A stretch of 64,000 nt of DNA from contig CM021312.1 in assembly GCA_010645155.1 (NCBI GenBank), positions 11,152,609 through 11,216,608 on the forward strand, given 5' to 3'. The first letter of the stretch is position 1. Each line of letters begins with the position of its first letter. The notes beneath the pieces were generated by a model. The model was not told where the DNA came from. It did not search any database and saw nothing but the letters and a program-made list of their open reading frames with translations. Source of the stretch: Tigriopus japonicus (taxonomy: Eukaryota > Arthropoda > Copepoda > Harpacticoida > Harpacticidae). The position numbers and the translations under genes are program-made. This document shows positions 13,815 to 27,000 of the stretch, piece after piece.

Positions 13815-14214
13815 TTTGATAAAACGCGTAGTACATAGCCAATTACCAATTTTAAATGTAGCACTATGTTTCCACTGGAATATCAGAGTGACCAACTAGT
13901 CAAAATGGCGAATTATCTTTGTGGAGCTGGCAATTCCACGTGGATGCCAATCCTTCAACGACGTTGTAAATTTCTTCTTCAAGTATTGAACGACCTTCCA
14001 TAACTCACAATTGCCCTGTGTAACTAATCCTTTCTTGCAATTAAGTTAGCATAATTCTTAGATTACAATTTTTCTTCCATCTCTTCTCCTCTTCCAAGAT
14101 TCTTTCTGAGGAAAAACCATTTGAAAATCTTCCACAAATTCACTGTGTGCGTCCGCCGTGTTTGACTTGCATTTTGCTCAGTTCATTTGTACAGAAAAAA
14201 ATGTGCCAATGTGA

Positions 14215-14220
14215 AATAAA
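14215..14220 (+). terminator. Poly(A) signal of NFI-A
   Basis: An AATAAA hexamer lies about 400 bases after the NFI-A stop codon, downstream of its last exon and before the inverted-repeat element at 14481. It is the first canonical hexamer seen in the 3' untranslated region. Confidence 0.6.
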
Positions 14221-14480
14221 AGCCCAACTCACTTACCATGTAGATTGAACTCTCAACAATCTCTCTTCCTTGGCGATCGTTTGGTTTCATGTGAATTTCC
14301 ATTCAACCTCTGATTATGGCATGATCCAATCCATTACTCGAACATAATGGCATTTCAATCTTGGCCACACATCCCACTCAGCAAATAGGTGTCATTAATG
14401 GAGACTTCACTCTTTTCCTCGAGATCTCTCTATTCGTTTGAACGAGAAGGCATTTTCTCAGAGTCATAAACACAAGCATA

Positions 14481-15024
14481 CAGGGTGTTTCAAAAGAAGC
14501 ACCGGAATCGCTACGTAGTAGCTCAAGATGACTCAGCTAGTTTTAAAAAAATGATAGTAGTTGAATTTTTTTGGGTCTTTTACTAAATTCAAAATCGATA
14601 ATTCCTTCCGGGATCTTGGTGGTCGCAATAAAAACAAAATTTGAGGATATCACTTGAACTGTTATTTAGTTACGCTTCTAGCCTGTTGCATGCCTTTCGT
14701 AATTTTCAGACATGGCATCAGGAATGCATGAAACCCTAAACAGTGGCAGAATGATGCCATTGTAACATTCAGATAACCATACTCAACTTCAATAAGCCTC
14801 AGTTAGTTATTCATTTGGTAGTGATTTTTTAAATTTAACGCAAGAAATCATTTCAGAAAAACATCCCCTTGCAAATGTTCTTCTACATAAGATTTATAAA
14901 TTCTTAAGTATTTTGCTATGGCATATATCACACTGACAAAAAATGACTGCAGCTGCAAGCCTATTCTTTATTTGTTGTTAAGTTGGACTTATGTGGAAAA
15001 TAAGATTCCTTTTGAAACACCTGG
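14481..15024. mobile_element. Short non-autonomous TA-flanked inverted-repeat element (MITE, Tc1/mariner-like ends)
   Basis: The left end reads CAGGGTGTTTCAAAAGAA immediately after a TA. The right end reads TTCCTTTTGAAACACCTGG immediately before TA. The two ends are inverted copies about 18 bases long, with one indel and one mismatch. The roughly 544-base AT-rich interior has no transposase frame. CAGGGTGTTYCAAAA-type ends with TA target duplications are typical of Tc1/mariner relatives, so this is called a MITE by inference. Confidence 0.6.
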
Positions 15025-18000
15025 TACGACGAGTTTCGGAAAGCTCGTCGAATTTTAGAGGATGCAAAGAAAGAGGGGCCCTTTTGGAGAAATGTATGTT
15101 ACAAAGTGTAAATGCCTTCATGGACCGAATCGATCGCCTAAAAGTCAAGTGATAAATATTATGTAAATATAAGTAATGATGATAAATGATAAGATGATTT
15201 TTCAAGAAAAACTGAAGACCCTTGGAAAAAAGCTTAAGATCACTTGAATAATTTATTAGATTGAGCCTGGCTTGGAAAGTCAATCAAGGTACAGATAAAT
15301 TTTAAGATTCAAAATGGTCTATTGTCAAAGTTTATAATCATTTTTTTTCATACGTCATAAAGGTTTACTTTGTACTGGGTGAAAACTCGGTTAGACAAAA
15401 AACACTCATAGAAATTGTTTCAATTTTATAATTTTTGGAATAGAGCTCATTAACAAGAACTAGAGACGTCTCTAATAAGAACTACTCTAGGCCAGTTGTT
15501 GAGGGCATTTAAAAGTATATTTGAAGCATAGTAGGATGAAGTAGAAAAAATCGAGTATAGTCTTTGTACATAAGCTGTGTTTGTGCGATTAAAAAAAACC
15601 AGCTTAGGAAGTGAAACTATACGCGAGCATGGTTATTTCTACTGTGTATTTCTATGCTTCCCCTATACATCCAAGAACCCTCAACAACTGACCTCATGTT
15701 TCGCACTCTAATTGGACAAGGCTTGTATGTAGTATGTCACTCATGGGCACAAATCTTAAGATTGTAAGCTAAAATGTATATGGCCAAACACTTTTCATAC
15801 CAATATTGTTCAAGTTCTGTACCACCTTGAGCTTCGAGGGGCGATAATCACCAAAAATATCACGCCCATTAAGAATACTGTCATATAAATCCGTCTTCCT
15901 CTTTCTCTCGCCGAAGTCCTAAATGTATATAGAGAGAGGCAACACCATACAGTTCAAACCAGCTCCATTGGCCCAACCAAGAGGCTTATTAAATCTTGTT
16001 TCTGCTTCTCATTCTCATGTGTTCAAGTCCTGTATGTAGTGGTAGGAGTAAGAGGATTGTACATGTGCTTCAAGTGAGCAGTATTGTAGTGCTGCTTTAT
16101 GAAGCAAGAGGCTCTGAATACGAGAATGTTTATGATGCCTGGATGCAGCAAAGGGCAAGAAGAAGCAAGGAGTGCCTTTTCTGGGTGGACAAAGTTGCCT
16201 CTCTTCATTTGAATTCCTTCGATAATGATCGCCCTTATGTCACGTTGGCTGCTATCTTAACTCATACCTAATCACACGAGACTCTTTGGAGCTTTTCGAG
16301 TGGACAGACCGAGAAATTCGAACTCTTTTCAATCGGAACGGCCCTTCAAAAGGCTCACGAGCCAAGGTTCTTTGTTAGTTAATTGGCCAGTATTAATGGC
16401 CGATATAAAGGACTCACTGAGTGAGCTCATTTCTGCCAAGGGGAGATCAGTCCCTGAGGACTTGCATGTATGTAGATAGATGTATGACCACCAAACAAGC
16501 GAATAGACGAGAATGATATGCAAGAAATTTTTTTGAGTGAAAAATGATTTCGAATCCAAAATGTAGTATAACCGGGGAGAAATGGGCTGTTTTGAGACCT
16601 CAATGAATGGCCCATGGATCGGACTGACATCATGACCTAGTGACTCCTGAGGAGGCACGAGGCATGAGCCTGAAAATGTGATGAATCTTGTCATTAAGCC
16701 TACTACTCACTGCAAAAAAAGAGATTTCTTCGGGATGACTTCAGCTTTGGAAACTGTCCCATTGAACTAAAAGTCTAAAAACTATAATATAAAGTAGTTC
16801 GTTTTTGCTTTTCCTAACAAGACCATGTAAATACCCAAAATGACAACTCGTTTTTGTCGATGTAATTAGGGGACAAAATATAAATAGCAAAAATATTATT
16901 TTGGTTGAGATATACAATAATAAAATCTTTGTTATTTTTAGGTATTATGTTAAAATGTACGTACATTCAAGCCCCTCAACTCAACTTTTGTCAAGTCCAA
17001 AGTTACTATAAAAGAGTGGTTTCAGCAAGAAAGTTTTATAACTTATTAATTATTAATCCTCCCCCATTCGATCTGATTTTATGACAAGTCATGTTAGCAA
17101 GACAATGTCGAGTCTCTTCAAATTTTGAACATTTATTCATTATCTCACCAAAGAAATAAGGACATGGCTTATTCTTTCTTGGCAGTGCTAATCTTGAGCT
17201 CGAGCATCGATAATCACTCGGTATTCAAAATTGAATGGAAGGTCGCAATAATACGTCATTGATTCAAAAGCTGAAAATCATCATCCTGCACACACAAACC
17301 AAATCTCGGAATTCCTCTGAAAAGGAAAGGAATTTCTCGGGCATTTAAAGGATCATTAGGGAGCTCATAATTAATGTTCGACATGCCAAGAAATCTGGTG
17401 ATTCGCTCTTCTATGGAGCTCTCTCCTTGTCATGGTACCATTTCTCAAAAGTAATTATGTTGTTACACATTTTCTCAATCCCCCTCGTCGAATCTTGCGT
17501 GACCCAAGAGTTCGAGTGTGTCTCTTCAAAAAAGATGCCCCCATTTTATATGCACCAAAACCGAAGGAATTCGATGTCGTGGTCGTGGCAATAAAAGGCC
17601 TGGAATTTGTCGACGATTTCGATCCGACACCCAAATCTTCACGCTTCCTTCAAGGATTCCCCGTTTCACGGTCTCTCAAGACCCGACCGACACATATACA
17701 CATTAAACGTACAACACACTCGAGAGCAATGATTAATGGGCAGAACGAATCCCGCATTTTCAGCACTCTTCTTCATCATCGATTGATCTTGACTTTGGAG
17801 CCCGTCAAAAAAGCGACACCTCCTACCTTCGTTGAATCCGGAGTGGTTCCTTATCCCCGAAATTTTGTCTCTACAACAGAACTTTTTTAAGACAGAGATG
17901 ACCTATTCCTTGGGCCTAGTGGGACATTTGAAGCTATGGCCCGTAACTGATATGATATTGCCCAAATCTGTGCAGGCATCACATCAATTAAGGGCCCTTT

Positions 18001-21000
18001 TTGCCAGCAATTTGTCGAGTTTTTTGGTCATTATGGCAAAAATATGTAAAAAATGTGATAATTCGAAGATAATTTGTTGCCTAGGCGCGTTTCGGAATTT
18101 TTGATGAGCCTCGAGTGGTGGTCTGGAATAAAAATGAACCCAAAACAGACCGATGATTGGTAACAAGGGCCTTTTAATTACCAAACAAGTATTCCTGATC
18201 GGCCCCACAACCACAAAAGTGGTATCCATATCCTGAAAAAGCGAATATCTGGGCTTCAATCCTCCACTTTTTACCATCTCGAACAGCCATAACTCAAGTT
18301 TTATTTCTGATGTTATCAAGCGTAATAATTATGAGACTTTTTGCAGCTTTGCATTTTGTTTTCGGGGCAATCCTCCTCCTCCTCCTCTTCATAGTTGGTC
18401 TGGGAAGATAGATACCATTCTTTTCTTCGCACTCTTCCAATGAATTCAATGACGTTACCACATACACTGGCCATAACAGCATGTTCGGTTTCAAAATTTA
18501 GAGTGCAACCACAGTTTAGATATGGACGACCAAACCTAGAGATTTGGATCATCCGCAAATTGCAACTGGTCAAGCCCTTCTACTACTTGAACTGGCTGGA
18601 CGTGTACAGTACATTCCTATGAGAGAATTTATGAATCAAGTTGGTCTTCAATAAATGGACAAGTGGCCCAACCCAACAAGAGACCCCACAATACACTTTG
18701 TATAATGCCACAGTCATCGGCAATTATCTCGGGGCCTGTGCCTTCGTCGATCACCAGATTCTCGTCGTTAATTTCCATCCCAACAAACTTCATTCTTATA
18801 GAAGTATTTTCAGAATAGTTGCTTGCTTTTCATTGTATCCTGGAGTACCTAAAATCTTCCTCAGGTACAAGCACGTCAACACAAAGTGTGACTAATATTT
18901 GGGGAGCAAAAAGTACCTCCATCACTTCAGTTCTGACCCAAGAATCCAATGAGAAAGATACACCCGGAGTAACACTTTAGAGCTTTGGTTTATTTACTTT
19001 CAATGAAGCACGTACCTTTGGTAACCATTTGGTGGAAAAGAGGTACGACCGCTCATTTGTATCAGGTGTGGCTGGTGGCTGATTAGGCCTCAGTTCTCAA
19101 TGCTCATAGACACCGAGTGAGTGTGTGTGTGAGTCTTAATTTTGAGATCTTTGCTCGTGATAGACTTCCACTTAGCCAAGCAGAAAGAGCTGCACTTCTC
19201 CTTACATCTCACATATTCCAATCGATAAATATGGCCAAGTTTGGCGCCTGATTGCGTCGCAATCACTGACCATCCGCTGATAAATAATGATGATGCGAAT
19301 TCAAGCTCAAAACGGTAATCGAGACCAAATTGCATTGCTCGGAAAGACATGAAGATGTGATTGATTCCATGCAGATTGCGCCCAAGAAGATTCATCCGTG
19401 AAGGTGCTCGAGGGCATAGAAAATTCCAGATTTAGCCCTGTCAAATCAAAGCAAATTGATCACGAGTCAAACACCGACGTCGAACAAGTCTCGAGAAAAA
19501 CTCGAGGTGAGCTAACGAGCTGGCACATGTAGTACGTGTGGATCTGTTTGCGAGAACGACGTATGCCTATGAGCAGAGACCAAAATGACTATTCGATCAT
19601 TTTCCGAAACTGGTTATTGTACATTCAAATTAGACATCGGCATTCCTGGCTCTTTGTTGGAGGAAGCTCCCTCATTGTATGGATGTTTCTGCTCTTGAGC
19701 TAAGATTCTGTCTAAGGCCATATTTCCGTGACGGGATTCCATCAAAAGAGTCAAAGTATTGTTGAACCTAACTTGACTTCCTTGGAGTGTTAAACTAGAG
19801 TCTATCAGTGCATTGAATAATCTCAAATGGACTATTGACTTCACTTTGCCATTTCGTTGTTCACCGAAACACGTCCTCGTAATGGGTGCCTTTGAGATGT
19901 GGGGGAGTTCCTCAAGGATTGACATTAGAGCCCACAGCAAACGCCCAACAAGCCATTCAAGAGGCAGTTTTTTCACGACCACGACACGGCATTAAATCCC
20001 AACTACTGCAGCAGTGGTCAATGCTTATCCAAAGAGGCTAAAACTACGAACACATCATTCAGGGTTCCTTATTCCACATTCTTGAACAGATAATTCTGAG
20101 TTGTTGTTTTTTTCAAAATTTGGTGCTTTTATTGCTGAACATATCTGTTTTTTCACGGATGAATATTAACACAATTATGATTTATTATACTGCTTCTCAG
20201 TAAGGAGAATGAATGGTTTTGATGAATAGTAGGGAGATTCGTTCTTCATTTCGGTTTAGAGGATTTCCGGGAATAGGTGTTGTCATTATCATGGTAAGAA
20301 TGATAATAATATCAATTAGAAATCAAATATCACAGCCCAACAAAATGGAAATAACAGGTCTACATATCAAAAAGTGAGGGTGGTAAATCAACATTAAATC
20401 GAAAACTTACGACTCTTCTACGAACGTGAGCGGGGCGGTTGAATAAATCAGCTACGAGCTGTTGTGAAGTTTTAAAACGTGGGGATAGGGAGGGAATAAA
20501 TTCATTTCTAAAAATCTAGGACATTGTTCTAAAAAAGCTGATGGCTGATGGTGGCTAAACTCAGTGATGCTAAGTCTCATTTACACACATTTCCAGAGCG
20601 GAGGGTGCCGCTTCTCACTAGTTCTATTTTCTTCGCGTTCCTCTTTGCTTTTTCCCCGTTCACGATTGCCAAAAACTTGTTAGTGCAAAGTCCATCTTGA
20701 CTGCTCTCACTACTTGGCAAGGGATCAGTGAGAGGGATTCTCCTTCACATAAAGACCTGTGCCAAATTCTCAGGAGCATTGTTAGAACTTCCTTGGCCAC
20801 CCTGAAAATGAAACCGTTTCAATTAACAAACTTTTCAACGCCACTTTTAATTTCAGCCCCGAGTGCAACATCTGACATCGTGAGATTGTCATTAATCTTG
20901 CAAGTCGACGATATTTTGGGTACACTCGGATTGGCCAAAAACGCCTACTTGTATTCAATACACTTTTTGACGGATCTAAAGAAGCCAAACCACCAACAAG

Positions 21001-21010
21001 GATCCCTTAC
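15025..21010. other. Spacer between the two convergent NFI genes
   Basis: About 6 kb of AT-rich sequence with only short, unrecognised open frames, for example 17432-17890 (+) and 19614-19982 (-). The latter ends in a plausible stop and could hold a 3' exon of NFI-B, but no convincing acceptor or similarity to NFI-A was seen. No RNA gene was recognised. Confidence 0.5.
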
Positions 21011-24000
21011 CTCTTGATTCGTTGACCTCGAGGTTAGGTCCTGTCCACCGGTTGAACTTGATGTCTCTGAAGTGGGGGAGTGTCGTCGTTCAGTGTTTTC
21101 GAGGGACTGCAGGTGACTGGGGGAGGTTCCTTGGGTGCCGTGGTGAGATCCTGAACTGCCCAGTCCACTGGAAGGGGGTGGAGAATGAGTTGCATCTCCC
21201 GAGTCTACAAGAGAGTGCGTAGCGATCTCTTACATGTATACTTGAACACATGTTTACACCTAGTGAATGTGGGCCGGGGCAATCGTCGAAGCTACATGGA
21301 TATGTACAGAGATTGGTCATCTCGTGGTGGTGACATTCTAGGGTATGACCAATTCTATATTCTTTGGAAACTTAATTTCATGGGGCTACAGGCTTCAGTT
21401 TTGCACAGTTACTGGATTACGAAGGGGCAACTTGGTTTTAGAAGCAAAACAACAAACCAATCATCGATAGCCAAACCAATTTTCTTTGAAGTGATAACAT
21501 TTTGCCCATTTAACTCCCTGTTCTCGGCCGTTGAGGCTCGCGTGGGCGACAAATGTCAAAACGAACTTCAACGGGAAAAAATTAAATCGTTTAATTAGTA
21601 ACAAAATGTGGGGTTTGTAAGCAGGCCGTGCCCCAAAGAAACACCTGTTGCTGTTATGGTTGAATGAAAAGGACCACTAGACCATCAAACAGGTCATGAT
21701 ACTGTTGACAGGGAAATGCAAAACCCCGCCCAATTATGTCCTAACCATTTTCTTCCATTAAACTGTACGTAACTAACAAGGGTAAGCCAATTTCAAACTG
21801 CTCCTGAGAATAGTTAGCAATCAAGGGCGAGAGTCGTGGGTGCACCCTCAACCTGCAAACGAGTCCCACTTTCAGCTAAATGAAGTTGTTCGCCGAATGA
21901 ACTTGAAAACTGTTGTATAATTAATTGGGTGCCTGGCTGAATTGCGTGCTTGTCTGCAGTGCCACACATTCAGAAACCTCATTTTCAGACCAATCCCAAG
22001 AAACAGATGGGCTCAAATGAGGAAAAAAGTAACCAAGACCTACCATGCGTTCGCAGTGCCAATGGTCTGGCCATGTGATGATGATGTTGTGCCGCCGAAA
22101 GGGCCGCAGCGGCCATGGATCCGGCCGTACCCGCAGCATGAGGATGATGATAGGCGTGGTATGGACTTCGAGTGGCTGGATGACCAGGACCAACCCCGCC
22201 CGCACCGCTTCCGCCGCCTTCTTGGCAGACGAGTGACACAAAGTCTGTGAAGTTGTCATGATGTCCATTCTCACCGTGAGATGGATGGGAATACTTTTGG
22301 TGATGCTCCATGGCTTGATGGTGGTGGTTGTAATACGATGAGGGAGGCAGTTGAGGGGGCAAGCCTGATAAAGAAGGGCGTCGGAATGTTATTTTCAAGT
22401 TTCCCGTTAAATGGTCGTGCAACTAATTGAGTGCGCTTCATCTCGGTATCTGAACAGGCCTTTATTTGATAAATCATTTGGGATGTTCTCAATATTCCTT
22501 TATTTTAACTCCCGACTCATATTTCTGTTTAATATGACTACCAATTCCCGCCAACGCGGTTCTTTGAGTCGGGAAAGGGAATTTCTTCTCCCCCACTGAG
22601 CTCAAGACACTTACGATGTGTCACAAACAAAAGTCTGTGTTTTATGATCCCATGCCTTGGTACTTCATTAACGTAAATGGCAAACCATTTTCTTTTCCAT
22701 CTCTACCAATACCAAATTGCTTACTGCGAACATTGTTTGGTACATGTAGTGTATGTAGTCGAAAATGCTGCACAATTCGACTTTGCCATGTAGGCAAAAA
22801 GGCATTAATTGATGGAGAAGAAGGAAAGAAATCTCAGATTACCGTAATTGTATTTCAAGAATTCAAGTGTTCTACTAAGCAACTTGAAATTCATGTTGGG
22901 GCTAATTGAGGATTGAAGTTACAATGGAAAGAAGTGCTGGTGAGCTTTTAGGTCATAGAGATTAACAAAACCTTATCTTCAATTATCGGTTCGGGGTTTT
23001 CTGCTCTACAGTAACTAACAATTTAAGAGCGAAATGCGCGCTCCTGACAACTCACTCTATCTGCCATCATCTTTTGGGTCAGGTTTGGCAAACTTCTCGA
23101 AAGAGATCAGTAAGAAGTGTTGAGTAAGTGTACGATCAACATGAATAAGCGTTACTCAAACATTAGACGGGTCCCAAATAACATATTGCCAATAAAGATT
23201 GTCTAATGAGAATGAGAGATCTCTCAATGAAGACTATTCAATCAGTAAAAGATGACTACTTACTGTAAGCGGAGGAGAGGAGACTATGATCCACGGATCC
23301 TGGAGGTGTGTACGAGTTGCAATAATAACTGCTGTTGCCCACCCCACCCAATCCGGATCCAGCGCCATTGGGCCCTTCCAACTTGATTCCATTTAGATTG
23401 GCCGCTGATGACCCGCTAGCCACTGCAGCCGATGCTCCTAAATGCATCCCACTTCCACCAGTCATGATTGAGGCTACATCCATAAGAGAAAATCTGAGGT
23501 TGATGAAATGAATCCAGAGCAATTGATGAGTGAAATCTCAGTCGCTAATAATGGCAAGCTTTGTGCCTCTAATCCATCTCCATTTTGGGTGAAATCAAGT
23601 GGTACGGTCTACGTTTTTGCGAGTGGATCAGATGGAGTTATTATGGTTATTATTACCTTTGGAGAGCCTGCAAAGTTCTTTGGCTGTGAACACACCAGAA
23701 GCGGCAATCACATCATTACATACGACATCATTATACGGATTGCGAGGGTAACCTAAAGAATAATAATCCCAATAAACACCAAATGATTTAAAACTGACAC
23801 GGCTTGCAAGTTAAACAAGGCTTACCTTTCAAGTTAAGGGCTTCGTCCTTTTCCATTTCTGACAGATCATCTACAAAAGAGAATGATTCGATCAATACTA
23901 GATTCGGAGTATATCGCACTTTGAAACATAATTAATCACAAAGTATTGATAGGTGTGTCATTGAGAGTTCGATCTAAATCACTTCAAGTGTCTATAATCA

Positions 24001-27000
24001 AATTAATCTCCCCGAGAATTCGTCGGGAGCAAAAAGAAGCCAAGGGATAATCACGCGGTCGGAACCCCTCTTCAAAAGACCCGCGCTCCTTGTTTGGGGA
24101 GTGCATCGTGCTCGTCACAGTGCTTCAGCTGATCTTGGCCCTGCGCAATTTCCATTCTCAACCTCTTTACTTTTTGTTCACTACTCTCTGTGTAATAGAT
24201 CAAGCCCGAGGCGACAAATATGTGTTTCGAACACGCTTCGCTTGATTGACTCTCGGAACTTGAACCAGTGTTCGGCTTGCATGCCGATTAAGTGTACCAT
24301 AAATGTATTGGTCTTACCATTTGAGTTGACATAGTTGGCTAGGAAGAGATCAATTTCCCTGACAGACACGTTGATGTGATAGGGATTCACGCAAAGACCC
24401 GGATGAAGGCAATCCGGAGACTTTTCCAGCCGTTCGCCATCCGTGCTTTCTAGAGGAACGGCCTTGAACAAAATGACCTGGACCAAATCCAGCCGCCATA
24501 CCTTTATGATTGAAAGAGAGTCTCTCTTTTTGTAAAATTACACTCTTGAATGCGTAAAATAATATCTTTCCTTACCTTGTCGGCCTGTCGGAGACAATCG
24601 ATCCGTCGCATTTTGCCTTTTTGGTCGGGATTCGAGAGGACACACATGGCAGGTTTCTTGCCCGTGATCGATAGGACGAAATCCTCTCGGCATTCTTGGG
24701 CAATGTCCTTGCGAAGCTTGCCCAAGAGTCTGGAGGCCCATTTCTGTTTCACTTCAGGTTTCTCGGCCTGATTGAGAAGAAAGAGCAAAAACACTTGAAA
24801 TGGAATAATCCTCCTCGGGATTCCTGAGGCCCTACAAAAAGCCAGACGAATCCCGTTGTGGTACCTAACAACCTATTGGTGGTGGTGGTGGTAGTCCGAA
24901 TGTTGCTCATCAAGGCCTAGTCTACTTGAAAGATATGGACTGAAATAGCATCAATAACCCTGTTTCGGCGTTTTTGCTCCAAACTCCAGCGTCTTTCCGC
25001 CGAACAACGTCGACAAGATGGTTGCTTGGTTGAGTCTAATAGAAGATGTGTACTAGCAGCGTTGTGTTTGCTCTGTTTTGGATGTGCGAATTAGCTGATC
25101 AATCATGGTTGCCTGTGGGTAGATCTAGAAGTCATTCACAGACCGACGTTCGTTGAGGGTTTATTCCCCTCTAGCTTGGTTAGAACCTTCACTAATATCT
25201 CTTTGAGCCATCTACTCCAACCAACCAACCATCCATCCTTCTTTCTTTCCTCGTGCTTGGTATAGTATGCACTGTAGTGCTCTTAAAGCTAGCCCCGGAC
25301 TTACCATGAGCTCCTCTTTGCATCGGCGTTCCTCCTCAAGAGACATTCGTTTCTCGTGTTTCTTAAAGTATTTCCTCTTGGCCGCTTGTAGATTGAACCA
25401 CGTGTAAGCAAATGACTTGACATGAGGCAACAGGGCCTCGATGAAAGGGTGGAATTCATCCTGGAAAAAAACAGAGAGACATACATCAGCTGCCTTCAGA
25501 TTGACGCGATGCCCCTCTCTTTCTTTGAACTATCTGAACGTGTTTGTAGCTACTAGTGCGACGGATCTTTCGTCTGGCCAAGAATCATCGCTTGCCAATT
25601 GCATCCGGGCTCGTGCCAATTGAAAGCAAAAGTGTTTGGCATCTCTCAGTCAGAGAGAGGATCATTGGAATCCCTTTTGACTTTGTCATAACAAACACCA
25701 AAACCTGATTTCTTCAACACTCGGTCAGATATAAAGAAGAGCCCAAAGGGTAGTAATATTTGGTCGACATGGATTGGTGGCACGATTTCAAGTTTTGTTT
25801 TGTAGAAAGAAGGCAAATCTTGAAAATGTCAAAATCCCACGCAATCAATCACGATTGTAACATCCTCCAATTTAAGCCCACAACAATGCGAGTGTACATT
25901 GTTGCACTATCGACGTATGTATCACCAATTCTTGGTAGATTACGTCTCGTTCTGTCAAAATCGGCCTGAATCTCTAGGTACTACTTGCTTCAATGGAATG
26001 ACTTCATTTCTGAAATATGCGAGATCTGCCACACGCTATCCCACATATTTAAAAAGCAACTCTTGTTGGGCTTGATTGGCATATGAAGAACAGGATTTCG
26101 TCTTCAATAAAGCTCGACGAGTTACATAAAAAGACACGGAGCAATTTGATTGCCCCTTGTCCATCATTTCTCTCACTTCCGAAAGGAATCTGTCAAAATT
26201 TCACACACAAAGTGATTCCTCAGTCGTCGGCAATTGAATTGTGGCTCAGGGTCTTCGTTGGTCTGGTTTGCTTCAATAACGAGTTTTCAATGATTGAATC
26301 TTTTTTGCCTTCACCATTTGAAAACTGGAGAATTTTCGCACGCTTGAACACCTCAAATTGGTGAATATATCATCAACGAGCTCTCCTTGACGGACTTTGT
26401 GGAACTGATTCATCATTGCCCTCCACCATTAATCTGGAAAATGGAATCATATCCAAACCAAAACCAAAGGGTGGACCGTGGGCATTTACCATAGTTTTAT
26501 GGCTGCTTTATCTATTCAAAACTGTTTCCTAGCACGAAAGCAAATCGAGAGTTTCAAGTGCTTTGACAGATCATTGACACTCAAATTTATCTAGTGTTCC
26601 AAAATTTGACTTTCTTTAAACGTGCAGTTTGACAAAAAAGTTTTTGGAGCTTATTGAAATCAGATCACCCAAAAGTAAACCAATTGAATTCAATCAATGA
26701 TAAGTGTATACTTTTACTTCGTTTGCGACAAAGAAACTCTTTGAAGCTGGAGAGGTACAGCAACTTAATTTTGACTAGACATCATTCACTTTTGTGTGCC
26801 ATGAAACAGGTAGAAATTAGGAATGGGTTCAAAACTTTCGTGTCACAATGTATAATGTTCAAACAAGAGTTCATGCCGACATAAAAAGGAAGGTATTCCT
26901 TGTCGTAGAAATAATAAAAGTCAAAATCTTAAATGTGCACCTTTTTTTACTTTCTGAGGCAGCAAAACACAATTTGAGTAGCAATGATGGACTGAAAGCC

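Noticed and set aside
17432..17890. A 152-codon plus-strand open frame between the NFI genes
   Set aside because: No recognisable domain, low-complexity basic composition, and overlapping frames on the same strand. It is not supported as a gene.
19614..19982. A minus-strand open frame that might be the last exon of NFI-B
   Set aside because: It is in the right place and strand with a stop, but it shows no similarity to the NFI-A C-terminus and no convincing acceptor in the needed phase.
20820..20920. A phase-0 minus-strand stretch (INDNLTMSDVALGAEIK, then stop) as a terminal NFI-B exon
   Set aside because: The only acceptor is a weak TTGCAAG, and no matching residues occur in NFI-A. It is kept only as a remote possibility.
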